Below, piece by piece: positions 37,110-48,200 of a DNA stretch of 64,000 bases. The translations under genes and the position numbers were made by a program. The stretch is from positions 19,620,342 through 19,684,341 of the forward strand of contig JADWOT020000002.1 of assembly GCA_036345935.2 (NCBI GenBank), in the 5' to 3' direction. How positions within the stretch are numbered: the first letter of the stretch is position 1; every line of letters begins with the position of its first letter. The DNA comes from Taenia hydatigena. Its lineage: Eukaryota > Platyhelminthes > Cestoda > Cyclophyllidea > Taeniidae. The notes below the pieces were generated by a model. It saw only the letters and a list, made by a program, of their open reading frames with translations, was not told the DNA's origin and did not search any database.

Positions 37110-37860
37110 TCTTTTATTTTTCATATTGTTGGCAGAAGAAGGGTGAGCAGTAGTGATAACCATAGAGTGCTGGGTTTATCGTCATTTGTCTGATATTGTT
37201 TCAAGCTTTGAATTGCCAAAATAAAAAAATATGGCATAAATGATGCGAAACTAAGTTGCGTTGAGGAGATGAGGTGACATACAAGTAGGAACGTCATTGG
37301 TGCGTGGATGTTGTACACAAAGCACCCTTCATTGTCTGCTCATCTGTCTCTTCTCACTCTCTAGTGCTTGAGATCGCACAACGAGACGTGAATTTACAAG
37401 ATGAGATCGTATCTTCGTAGTATAAAGTAGAGTTGCTGGTGATTGGTGATGCAGAACGGGTTTAGCAAAGCAACTACAAGTCATATGATGGCTTTTGTGA
37501 AGTGTCGGCTTCGACTCTGAGCCTCTGACCGCAGACGATGGGTGTGGAAAGGGCGTTTGAGCGGGAATCTTCAATAAACAAAGTGAAGCTGTGCCATGCA
37601 ACATGGGAAACAGACATACAATTGTGATGATCTGCTGATCGTGTGAAGCTATGAATTTTGATCTTCGTCCCTTCAAACAAATGATATCCATGATTTTATA
37701 TGATTTCACATAAATTTTTGGAAGAATAGCAGTTATGAGATTGTGCATTCATCAAACATGTGATTTGTGGAAGTAACGGCAAGGTATTCATTGGTATTCA
37801 TGTTATTTTAGCAGACGTCATCCTCATGAAACAATAGCGATGTCATTAGTAGTTAAACCT
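37110..37860 (-). repeat. Dispersed repeat R1, right-arm outer copy
   Basis: Partner of 9110-9870, R1 only, without the Y block. Confidence 0.7.
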
Positions 37861-38951
37861 CAAAAATATTGTGGTTTCATGAATCCGCCCTGATGGTAAA
37901 ATCTGTCTCATCATCGTGTATGCATCTGCTTACAAACGTGATGGAGGCTTTGTCTAAGCAAACAATGACGCTGTTCTTATTTCGCTTCATCACCTGACAC
38001 CCAGTTTTTAAAAACTGCACGGTTTGTGCAACTTCGTTTTTGGTTCTTTCCTACCTTCTAGAAGTCAAATGGAAAAATGACATGCAGAAGTCATTTTGAC
38101 ATTTACTCACCATCCTCATCAAGCAGCATCCAAGCTCTGCAAATCATTTGCACTTCGCAATCCATTAGAGAGATCAGTTTGTTTGCAACACTTACATCAA
38201 GATCCGCTGGAACCAGAGTATGAACTGATAGCGATCCGATTTCGCTAAAGTGCTTGAAAATGAATTGTTCTACTGATATAATCTTAGTAATATAACTTCA
38301 AAAATATAGGATTTGTGAACAAATTAAGTAAGAAATTAGGCGCTATCGAAAATCTGACGGTTGTATTACACCTACGAATAAAAAAGTGAGATGAGCAAAA
38401 ATGGCTAATACTGGGGCAATCATAGCCTCTCCTGCCCAGGATTTGGCAGATCCACATGACAAGAAATGGCAAGACAAGCTCAATTCGAGCAAAAGAGTGT
38501 GAGGAATACGCATGCGTACTTAATGCGTCCACTCCACATTGACACATTAAGTATTGGTGCTACATGTGTGTGACGCCCAATCTTTTACCCTATGTGCGAT
38601 TGCTATCAGACAACGGAAGCCCATTCCATTAACTCATCTCTCAGCACAAGAGTGGAAGATTTGGACTGTGCCTGACAAGGTTAAACGCGTGTAGAAATGT
38701 GTAAAAATTCTCGTCAGAAGCCTGATTGTGGAGATGTCAGCATAAATTAAAATTGCTAGGGCATAATTTTACGCGGCAGTGATGGTATTGGATATCACGT
38801 AGGAGAAAGGGTGTTAAACCTGATTTTTATGCAGATCTTAGGCTTGGCATGAGAGAAAACAACATTCATCAGCTCGGGAGAACCCATGCGGAGATGTAGG
38901 CTCTAGGACCATCTTGCAAAGGAAGGCAAGGGCTAAAAAGGGAGTAAAGAT
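37861..38951. other. Right-arm partner of 8041-9110
   Basis: AT-rich. No gene or conserved open frame was recognised. Confidence 0.45.
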
Positions 38952-39033
38952 CTGGAGAGGCGGATTTGAACCACCGACCTATGTATCGCTGCTGACATCT
39001 GCAGCCCACCGCTCTACCAGCAGCTATCACCGG
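38952..39033 (-). tRNA. tRNA-like sequence or tRNA pseudogene, right-arm copy
   Basis: This 82-nt counterpart of 7959-8040 has the T arm GGTGG-TTCAAAT-CCGCC and a better A box ('tggtagagcggtgg') than the left copy, giving a more tRNA-like D arm. The acceptor stem is CCGGTGA with TCTCCAG, two mismatches. The left and right copies together suggest an ancestor with a well-paired acceptor stem. The anticodon arm is still atypical, so no isotype is given. Confidence 0.5.
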
Positions 39034-40380
39034 GCGCATCTGGCGCTTTCTTGTTAATAATGACAAAGGCAATAATTGCGGTTTGCTCAACTGTACTTGC
39101 TCTTCCTGACTTCTTAACTTCCTTACTTCGCACTGCTGGTTGCGGCGAACTGTATCTTAAGCGAAGTCATTAATTAACGCATGCGAAAAGTCTGTTTTCG
39201 ATGTTCCTAGTGATAACAACATTTCCATTTCTCGATGCGAATAACATAGTTGCCAACGCCACTCAATCTACGTAAACTTGTGGGGTGGATGGTCCCAGAG
39301 AACCTGATTAAAATTCAAATTTAAAGCAAGTGTCGATCGACAAATCGACTGACCTTGCTCTGATTTAACAAAATTGCCTTGGAGGGAAGTCTGTGAAAGA
39401 TTGAACAAGACATGAGTGGATGCTGTTTACACTTCATGATCGCATTGCTAGGTTGAGTTGAAGGACACTTTGCCCTTGCATTTGTTCATTTATAAAAACC
39501 AATGCGGCACATTCCGATGCAAAATTTATGCACAACATAGAATGAGAAACGCGTAAAAGGGCTGGTTTTCCTGTAGTCGTGGCATGCATACTCGAAATGA
39601 GGATTTATTCCAAATTGAATGCCAAACTGACCAGATAAGCGTATACCAGTGTTGAATTATTAAAGGAAGAAATGAATTATTTAGGATTACTTCATTCCCA
39701 GCTTAGTCTAGGCATGAATGCACACGACCACGAATGATACACTGTGGTGCTTCTACGTCCTTATGGACAACCAAAGTGCTTTGTAATCAACCAAGCCCCG
39801 AAAAGCATGTCTGAAGAACAGATTCAACTACTTTTGCAAAAATATTCTGAATGCTATTGCATGAGGTGGACCTCTGTAAGATGGATCAGTCGTCAGTCAT
39901 TGATGTCCAGCACGAGTCGCATAAGCCCACCTTAGAAATGATGTACTGCTCAATTCCATGACTAAATTTATTAAGTGATGGCAGCTTTTCGGGTTTCACA
40001 TCTCAACAGAAGCTCGTAATGCTGTAGACTGTAGCATCACACTCAAAGCCCTCATTAAGTGAGGAAGGAAGTAGACCACCTTTAGAAGGAAAGTCCTGCC
40101 AGCAGTCAAGTTTGCATTCTGAAATGAATTAAGATGGAAGAACTATCCCAAGTAGGCAAGCTGTACAGACGTCACTTGCTTAGTGATGAGGCCACCATTT
40201 GGTGCCAAAAAGGAAGGAGGCGCACCATGATTGCAGACGTAGTTTGTAAACGATTTCGATCCACATTGGCTGAGAAGTGGCTTCCATGAAGATTGAAGCT
40301 GCAATGTCAGCAGTGGCGTGTCGACACATTCACCTTTCTTCATTTGGCCTTTATTCGCTTGGACGAAGGAAGTGAATGCG
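39034..40380. other. Outer right-arm DNA
   Basis: Partner of about 6560-7958, including the inverse of the R5-like block (about 40140-40330). No gene was recognised. Confidence 0.45.
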
Positions 40381-40387
40381 GGTGGGC

Positions 40388-40545
40388 GTCATTTCCCATC
40401 ACTGGAGATGTAGATAATGAGGTAGGGTAATGAGGATCATGTACGCGAAGGGAAGAACTGGTGCTGTTGCAAGTAGGCAGAGACACAGGCACACGCGCGA
40501 ATGAGCTTATTTAAGCTGCTAGATTGACCACTGCATCATTCTGAA
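40388..40545 (-). repeat. Dispersed repeat R4, copy 3 (right arm)
   Basis: Inverse of 6391-6548, with the inverse of 'gggaatgacacccacc' near 40385-40405 and of 'gtgtctctgcctacttgcaacagcacc' near 40465-40495. Confidence 0.55.
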
Positions 40546-40725
40546 GCGGTTTTGTCCCATTAGCACGCCTTTTATGTGTGCTTGACTGAGTTTCTTTCTC
40601 GGTATTTAACAGGAAGCATTCGATGAACACGCTTCTTGCCACGGAATCGTCGTCGACTGCCTTCGAGGGAGAAGAGTACCCTCTAGATCAGCACAACCTT
40701 CACCAATCTTCCTCGTTAATTCAAT

Positions 40726-42410
40726 CCCCAACATAAATTTTTCGCTGTCTGCTCTCACTTGGCTTGTTTTGCGAGAATGCAAGGCACGACTGCCTGCATG
40801 TTAATGGATTGTGTGGAAGAAGTGATGTAACGAAGGACCGAAACCTGAAGTCCTTAGTTTATATAAGTCAGTCAGTTTTATGCAATCAGAAGCCAGTGCC
40901 CTCCTTTGTCCGTTCTTCACAATTTCTCTTCTCCTTACCCTATAGTATGATCGCATGCTTTAAAAAGAGTTTTTGTTACATCTTGCGCTCCATTCCACTT
41001 CTTCTGGGATTGAGGGGTGATGAGTAAGCGAAGAGACTACAATTGCTAAGATCTTAAGGGACAGTCAAAGAGCGAATAAGACTTTCTGGCCTCATTCTTC
41101 TTATTGCATGAGAATGAAGGCCAAGGAGGATGGGACAAGGGCTAGACCCATTGTACACCCTCACGAATGCGTTGATAAACTATTGCCATTACATACAGTG
41201 ATTGCACACAAAGGAGCAGCCTGACTGTCTGGAGGCCGTCCTTATACCAAAGTTGGTCGAGACCGTCCAAAAGTGGCTTTATCAGGATATGTCATCACGG
41301 CGCATGACTTCCATTGCACTGGATGATTCCCGGTCACAAAGCGGAGATGCTAGAACAATAGAATTGTTTCGGGTTGGGTCCAACTTGTAGACCCTCTCTG
41401 CTACATAATGTTCATCATGTTGCTGGCAGTGGAAGGTGAGCAAAACTGTTCGAATGTATTAGTCTGATAGATAACTAAAAGCAATGCGCACTGATGGTGA
41501 CCAATTAGGGTAGATGAAGAGGTTCGACCCCTATCCTTAGAGCTGCACGTAAGGCAGTCAGTGCTGTTAAGAAATTGTCTGTTTGATGGATAAGAGGGAG
41601 CGAGGGAGTAATTAGCTAAAGTAATGCTCTCGACGACTTCTTATCGGCAAATAGTCTAAATCAAATCCAAACACATTTTAAAGGCTGTGCATAAGTAAGC
41701 GCTTGTCAATGTGCGCTGATGCTGTAGATGGAGTTAAACCTGCCAGGCTTAATTTGACTGCATTGCAGCAGTCCAGCCTAAATGAACAAAAAATGGTGCG
41801 CGAGGCAATTTTCTGTCCGACAATGGCACTGTCACTAAATTGTAAAAATTGCGATGCGGCTGGCTTAACAATCTGAGAGGCTAGAGCCGGAGAGTTGAGT
41901 CGGTGTATAGGCCCACGAAACGTTTAGCGAAACGCGTTTTGCGTCATGGAATTGTCATCATCTGCCTTCGAGGGAGAAGCGTAGTCTAACTCAGTATAAC
42001 CCTCATCACTCGGTCCCGTCCATTGCATCATCAACAATGAAGAGTGCTCACTACCTGTTCCCACTCTACTCATTCTAAGGGGATAACTGCAAGCAAATCT
42101 CTTCATTTACGGAGAAGGATGCAAAGACACTCAAGTGATTCGTGACTTGCATTCTATTTTGGATGAATGCTGTTGCACCGACACCGTCCTTTGTTTTCTG
42201 CAAGGAACGTAAGTAACGAAAGTGGAAGGACAAGACCCACTGCGTCCAACTTAAAATCAGCACTCATGATGCCAATCTTGACCATGTGCTGGCCGCCTTC
42301 ATGAACGGTACACAATTTTTCCCAAGCTGCTCTGCACAGGTAAGCTCCTACACTACTCACTCAGAATATTACTTATAGTATTTTTAAAGTATTAACAGGA
42401 CTGATTCGTC
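40726..42410. other. Intergenic DNA outside the right arm
   Basis: The stretch at 40880-41000 resembles the 3' part of R2 (29380-29460), and 41935-41990 resembles an inverse of the outer arm block (6240-6300). An 'attcttcttattgcatgagaatga' partial palindrome lies at about 41095-41120. No gene was recognised. Confidence 0.45.
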
Positions 42411-42419
42411 AAAATGCCG

Positions 42420-43010
42420 TTAAGACACCTAAAAATGAAGCGGCGAAACAGCATTCACCTTCCCATCCCCACAAAATCTAATCGACCGTCTCATCAACTT
42501 CTCATCCTTACATTGATCCATTCCTCTTTATCTCGCGCTGCACGGCGTAGAGAAATTTTACTCATGTACTCTCATTGTTGCCAGCTACATGGAGAGAGCA
42601 AGAAGTGATTCAAGTCTGCCCATCAACTCAGTCATCTGTTCCTCTTCGCCTCTTCCATATAGCCCACCACTGTCACATGCAATTCAATTTTGCTCGTGCG
42701 TAAACCCGTCTAGGCTTAAGCTGTCGCAAGATAAACCTCAGTTGGTCGACGGGTAGGAAGCAATTTAATGCACGACAATGAAGCGCTCGTCAAAGAGCCA
42801 ATCGCAAGACCTAAAGCTTCTCCATTGGTTAATTGGTGGCATAGCTTGGCTTGTGGTGAGTAAGACATCGAACACTCGCAAGACATTTGTTCTTGCCTGC
42901 TCGTTGTGGAGGACTTGGATGCATCACGAGAAGCTTCGCGCTATTCACTTGATGTATTCCAATGCCTCAAAGCTGTCAATTGAAGGAAAATTATGCATTG
43001 TCGTTGGAGT
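42420..43010 (+). repeat. Partial R2 repeat outside the arms
   Basis: It shares 'cgtctcatcaacttctcatcc', 'cggcgtagagaaa.t..actc', 'aaacctcagttgg..gacgggtaggaag' and 'cctcaaagctgtcaatt' with the arm copies of R2. It shows the family was dispersed, not created only by the inverted duplication. Confidence 0.6.
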
Positions 43011-43069
43011 AGTGTCCCGTCACAAAGTTCGAGTGACGCAATAACAGACCACGGGACAGGTTTCTGGGT

Positions 43070-43320
43070 CATGTTCTAGAGTCAAATGACGTAAGAACCG
43101 GTCATCAGAAGCAGATCTAGGTCAATATTGGACATAAGAACAGGGCTTTACATCATTTTCAAGGTAGGGTGGGGTAATAGCAGACCTTTAAACAAAATTT
43201 GAGGTCACATTTTAGGTCTACTGACCGGGTTTTAGATCATTTGCAAGGTCAAGTTACGCACTAGACGACCCTAGGACAGACCTCTTGGTCATATCCTGGG
43301 TCAAATGACGTGCTATTGGT
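43070..43320 (+). repeat. Degenerate array of GGTCA / TGACGTA motifs
   Basis: The phrases 'gtcaaatgacgtaagaaccgg' (43081), 'ggtcaatattggacataagaac' (about 43110), 'ggtcaagttacgcacta' (about 43250) and 'ggtcaaatgacgtgcta' (43301) recur at irregular spacing. Related phrases occur in R2 copy 1 at 13641-13655 and 13694-13710. It is either an old tandem repeat or a cluster of CRE-like and nuclear-receptor half-site-like sequences; the sequence alone does not decide. Confidence 0.45.
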
Positions 43321-43349
43321 GTAATAGACAGATTCCAAGCCACCCTCAA

Positions 43350-44135
43350 TAATGATTGATATAATAATAAATTTGAGGGCCAAAAGCAAGTCGCCAACTT
43401 TTATAGCCTTCAAGGATATATAGAAATACCGTAGTGTATTTTCATTCATAGCAGCCGCCTAATAGTCTACACCAACGTGCAGGAAGGCAAAAAAACAAAC
43501 TAGACTGTCGATGTTTGTCGGATACTTTGCTGTGTCATGGCCCACAATTTGCATTTGGTTCGAATGGAAGGATCGTTACATGTGTCAAGTGATGCAGCAT
43601 TGCAATGACTGAAGCGCTTTTATTACGATGAAGAATTGCTCAACTTGGATTCAGAGCTCACCTCATGCAAGGACTCCGAAGAACAGCACGCAATAAGGAC
43701 GTCAATATCACAACATTCTATCCAAGCATCCGCCTTCTCCGTTTCCACTCACTCCTTATTCGCCCTCCATCTCACCGTCTCCTGCACTCAAACTGCTGTA
43801 AAGCCTCTCTAACGCAATGCTGCATGGCATTAAGAGACTCCACGAGTGCAGCTTCATGGTTGCTAGACACTCAGAGTAATACAAAAGGTTAATTAAGCCT
43901 ATTTACCCTCCCAGTCAGCTGTCTGCCTTCGTTTGAGTAGCTAGATTGTGGTTCTTAATTCAATCCCGACCTCCAGCTAATTCACTGCAATGTATTGCGG
44001 GTCCCTCACTAGTCTTTGCCCTGGTTTTCACTTCCTTGCAACGAGTAGAGTGAGAGCATGTGGGAAGCAATCCTCAATGGTGACGTAATGAACGAGGCAG
44101 AGTGATGAGTGTCATGCTGGTTAAGAGAGTCCATT
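43350..44135 (+). repeat. Dispersed repeat R3, copy 2 (outside right arm)
   Basis: Same-orientation partner of 4802-5570, aligned through its whole length with small indels, one being an added 'tgtgtcatggcccac' stretch near 43530. Confidence 0.75.
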
Positions 44136-45016
44136 TCAGGTTACGATAAGCGGAGGAACAATCCATGTGAGGGGCAGAGCGTGATAATAAGTACCAGATT
44201 GAGAGGTAGCAGTCCATGTCCAATTCTAGTAGAGATTGATTTCCAAGGTGGAAAAGCACAAAGGAAAGTGATGCCTGCCTTTGCAAAAAAGGGCCAACAA
44301 GGAATAATGTGCCAAGCCCACATCGTTCGGCGGCATTGGGAGCCAGCCATCACGCGACACGTGTAGCTAATCTATTTACACGTGTCAGCTTCAACGAGGT
44401 CAATCACAATCACACAGCCAGCCTTCGGACATATTCCGTTGCGCGTTAATCCGTCTGCTTCTACTCATTTTGCTTCACTATATCGTTCCTGTCATTCAGT
44501 TCTTCATCAGTGCCTCCATCTTACTTCGTTTTCTACTTGCCCCCAGTCTTCTCTTTGTTCTTCACTTCCGTCACCTCCACCCTCTTTTCTTCGTCAGTCC
44601 CAACCTTTCCCTCCACCATTTTAGAGATGTAAGAGGACCAAACCAGATGAATAAAGTAGAAATTAGAGGTAATCTGTGCTACCAACCCCTCTTCCCCCTT
44701 CTTTCTTGTGCCACCTTCCTTTTCCCTCTTTTTCATTTGCGTGCGTCAATTTGCTTAGCCTCCTCTATGATTCCGTTGACAAGAAGTTCAAATTCCCTCT
44801 ATTAGGCTAAATGCTTCATTTTTAATTCAGCCAAGTAGTTAGGCGAGTGGGTGAATGCATCAATTCATTAGAAGATTAGAGAAAGGGAGGAAATAAAGAA
44901 GGCTGCACTAAAACACTGCGCAGAGTCATCCTACGGTGTCCACTTTCAGTCCTCTTTTCCCCATTCCTACTCTCTCTACGTCCCCTCTATCGCAATTATT
45001 CCCTTATCTCTTTCAG
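44136..45016. other. Intergenic, with pyrimidine-rich tract
   Basis: Positions 44510-44620 and 44690-44740 are strongly C/T-rich, giving overlapping open frames of low complexity on both strands that are not called. Nothing else was recognised. Confidence 0.45.
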
Positions 45017-45160
45017 ATGAACACGCAAGTTACATCACGTCTAGAGAACTGCATACTCCTCTGGTGTCGCTTGTAATGCGAAGCAGGGATTCGTTCAAGC
45101 ACGATATTGCGAATTCGCACCAGATGCATCCATATTTTAGCCGCATAGATCTGTTCAGGG
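45017..45160 (+). CDS. Possible symmetrical phase-1 exon, product not recognised
   Basis: A long pyrimidine tract ending 'cttatctctttcag' precedes a 144-base open stretch that ends at AGGG then GTACGTG. Entry and exit are both phase 1, the same phase as the FnIII gene introns further along. The translation includes EHASYITSRELHTPLVSLVM and ends SRIDLFRG. It shows no repeat structure and no recognised domain. Chance is possible, as 48 open codons with a good acceptor will occur by accident in a window this size. No start or downstream exon was firmly linked. Confidence 0.28.
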
Positions 45161-45640
45161 GTACGTGACCGGTTTCTTTAATTAAATGCATACGTTACAC
45201 TGTGTTCGCTGTGCGGCACTTGCTTATAACGGCTCTTACATGCGTTGACAACCACCAAATAAACAGCGGCAGCAGCAGCAGTGCAGCAAGGTCCCTCATA
45301 TCCATGTCGCACTGTGGAAGTACTGTGGCACGGTACTCAAGAATAGGCCTAACTAGATTACAATGGATTGCAGTGCAATATAACAGGCTAAATTAGCCAC
45401 AGAGGCTAGATTGTGACAGGCCTGAATAAATTAGGAAAGAAAGACGCGGGTTGACGGAACCTCACGTTCGGAGGCACCTTCCTAAGATAACATTGAAGTC
45501 AACTGTACCATCCTGATTTGGCCCGCCTAATCGCTCCGACGTACCTCCGTGCAGTGTGAACTGAGGCCTTCCCTTCCTCCCGCTCAGATATTAGGGATCA
45601 TAGTGCACAAACGAGAACTGGGTCTGATGGCTTTCTCGAA

Positions 45641-45704
45641 ATGGAGGAATGGGAGCCCACCTGTCTCCTCCTTCTTTCTCTAGCTCCGCTCCAACGTGTA
45701 TTTG
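45641..45704 (+). CDS. Possible signal-peptide exon, product not recognised
   Basis: After a strong acceptor-like tract (ccttcccttcctcccgctcag, ending at 45587) an ATG at 45641 opens a 21-codon frame with a hydrophobic core (CLLLLSLAPL) and ends in phase 1 at G then GTGAGT. Size, hydrophobic core and phase-1 donor resemble exon 1 of the FnIII gene at 57215. The n-region (MEEWEPT) is acidic, which is unusual for a signal peptide. The next open segment (45736 on) is in a different phase, so the two do not join simply. Confidence 0.22.
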
Positions 45705-45735
45705 GTGAGTATCACCTCTATCCTCCACCAGGCTG

Positions 45736-45952
45736 GATATGCTCTCAAGTATTGCGCCTCGCATTATGCCATACCGCTTTGTCCAAGCATGAGTATTAAA
45801 GAAGACTGTGCTAGCATTAACAGTGTTAAAGCTGGTGCTTATGCACTCGCAGCAGTGGAATCAGATTTTGACCCGAAAACGCAGTTACCACTAGTGCAAC
45901 GCCCAAATTCTGTCAACGTTCCTTAATTAGTCCCACTTCCGGTGGTTGAGAG
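45736..45952 (+). pseudogene. Possible cysteine-containing exon with an in-frame stop
   Basis: An open stretch follows 'ctctatcctccaccag' and has three cysteines (YALKYC, PLC, KEDC) followed by INSVKAGAYALAAVES. It reaches TAA at 45924-45926, then continues in the same frame (LVPLPVVER) to a textbook donor, AG then GTAAGTAT, at about 45952. The spacing of the cysteines and the DC...(A/V)...A pattern faintly recalls the start of a transferrin lobe, but this is a weak impression, not an identification. If it is an exon, the TAA makes it a broken one. Confidence 0.2.
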
Positions 45953-45959
45953 GTAAGTA

Positions 45960-48100
45960 TCGGCTCCTAACAAGCGCTGTGTTGTCTGTAGTTGGTGACA
46001 CGGTGCAGTGTCGGAGAATCCACTACAGACCTTTACGCTCTTGCACTCGCTTAGTAGTCATAATGCGGGCTAAAGAAATCCGAAAATGTAGATCTCTAGG
46101 CTCATGGCTACTGGGTGTCTGAGGGGTGGACAAGTGTTCCCCCTAAAGGGAGAACGCCTAACACGGTTCGCTGCTAATCTAGTTGGCCATTGCTAATGAA
46201 GTCAGTTTACCGGTAGAACGAGAAGTGATTTGGCTGTTTTTACTCTCTGGAGGCACCACGTTAGCTGGATGACTGCTTTCCAAGTGACAAGTGATAAGCA
46301 CATGACAGGGTGTTTTTAAACTTGTTTTTGAAACGCGAAAACCGGGTTTTGTCTGCTTTTTTACGTTCCCGAAAGCATTCGTTCTTGTATGAACTGTCAC
46401 TAAAAAAGTTCCAACTCATGTTCTTACCATCCACTCAAAGAAAACACAAAATTGGTAGGTAGATGGACTTGGATTTATAAGAAAACAAGTAAAAAAGAAA
46501 GCCGAAGCATTTGTTTGTCACCCGTGACAGGGTGTTAAGATGAGTGAACGGACGAAAACGGTAGCTTTTGATCCAAAAGATGCCTGTATTTGCAGCAGCC
46601 TCAACTCACCACTCGGATGCGCGCTAGTAGATAATACAACAGCCCAGAGAGGAAGTATTCTATTCGTTTGATCAGTTCTCTAATTTGGTGACGTGTTTAA
46701 GCTGCTAGTCGTCGTATTCATAAACCCTCAATTATGGATTTTCTTCCATTTGTGGATCCACTACAGATGCTTAATGCGATCGGGACTGGTATAATGTGAG
46801 CTCCTTCTAGACAACGCTGTAAGACACTTTCGGGAATTGAACACTGCAGCCAAGAAAACCGAAGAAGGCCACAGAAGTCAATGAACCTGAACGAATAAAT
46901 CTACAGCTTGCTTGACGACAATGACGCCTTAACCAGAGTGACACGCACTTCGGATCGTTTAACGCTGCCGGTTATTTCAGGTGATCACATAAGTGTGGAA
47001 AGTTAAGTTCTGTCATATTAGAGCGACGAAGTGCCGGTCGTTTAAATTGTATGTTTACACAAGAGAACTCTTCAGTCTTGACAGTTTTGTTCACCATCTT
47101 GAAGTCAAAAGCCGGAAGGCTGCAAAGTAAGCCCTTGGTTCGTGCAATTGAGGGCACGATGTTGTGAAGTCAGCTGTCTGAGTTACTGCTACCTTTCAAA
47201 TAGCTACCTTCCACAACATGCTGCCCCATGAGGCCTTAGTGGCTTGGCCCTATCTGCTTGCTTGGCAGTCTCATGTGCACTGATCGGCCCTCTTGAGCAA
47301 GATCACCACCATTGTAAGTGTGTATCCATGTCGCAGCAGTCCGATTACTGGTCCGCTGGTGCACTACTCAACTCAAACATATCGCGCGTGGAACCCGACT
47401 TACAGGGAACCCAATAATCCAGAATCTGTGGCAAAACAACAGCAGACCTTTTCAGCTCATTAGCATATTCATTTGCAAATTCAAAAATATCGTATTATGC
47501 TCGAAAAGCAGATTAAGCACTGAGTCAACTGGGTACAATGCTTAATGTAACTCCTTTACAGTTGCATTAATAGCTATTTGGTGCCAGGGTTGGTGCATTG
47601 CCTAAGACTTGAGGAACCTAAGATAAGCAAGCAATATAAAATGACTTGCTGATTCAATTATTCAGAATTGACTAAGGACAGAACTGCACTATCTCAAGTT
47701 AACGAACCAAACGTGAACGTTTGTGTAATCTACCCACTTAAGATTCCTCACGAATTCTACCGCATTCTTTTTTGTTAGTGAACTTCCCGATTCTCCGCAT
47801 TTCTTATATGCTCTGCTTTACAGCTCGACGTAGACCATTTAATGCGACTAGTAGAATGTGCTTCAGAATATGCGAGAATGCTACAGAAATGCTATGCATT
47901 CAAAGAAATTAAGCCAGGTTAAAAATGGAACCTAACGACAAATGAGCTTTACTGGTGCTACCTCTAAATACGCGAGCGTGTAGCACTTCTCATCCCCGCA
48001 AGAACTTTTCCGCATTGAATACCTACAAATCAACTTTGGCACACAAGGTGCCTATTGCCACCCTATAAATGGATGCTTTTTTCATCGATCAGGTTTCCTA
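45960..48100. other. Intergenic DNA up to the gap
   Basis: No gene, RNA or long repeat was recognised on either strand. Short open frames such as 46179-46400 (-) and 46972-47157 (-) have no motif or exon support. Confidence 0.45.
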
Positions 48101-48200
48101 NNNNNNNNNNNNNNNNNNNNNNNNNNNNNNNNNNNNNNNNNNNNNNNNNNNNNNNNNNNNNNNNNNNNNNNNNNNNNNNNNNNNNNNNNNNNNNNNNNNN
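48101..48200. other. Assembly gap, 100 N
   Basis: Exactly 100 N is a conventional placeholder for a gap of unknown size. Everything to its right, including the FnIII gene, is linked to the palindrome only by scaffolding. Confidence 0.98.

Larger units (their letters stand above)
24560..40725 (-). repeat. Right arm of the giant inverted duplication
   Basis: Reverse-complement partner of about 6200-21895; the landmarks are listed under that entry. It is longer than the left arm mainly because of about 580 extra bases at 29470-30050. It carries the copy of the CAP gene whose frame is open throughout. Confidence 0.9.

Noticed and set aside
6200..40725. Giant transposon such as a Maverick/Polinton with terminal inverted repeats
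   Set aside because: The arms are far too long relative to the spacer, and the spacer holds no polymerase, integrase or capsid-like genes.
44382..44805. Overlapping frames on both strands rich in Ser, Pro, Leu and Phe
   Set aside because: They are produced by C/T-rich low-complexity DNA.
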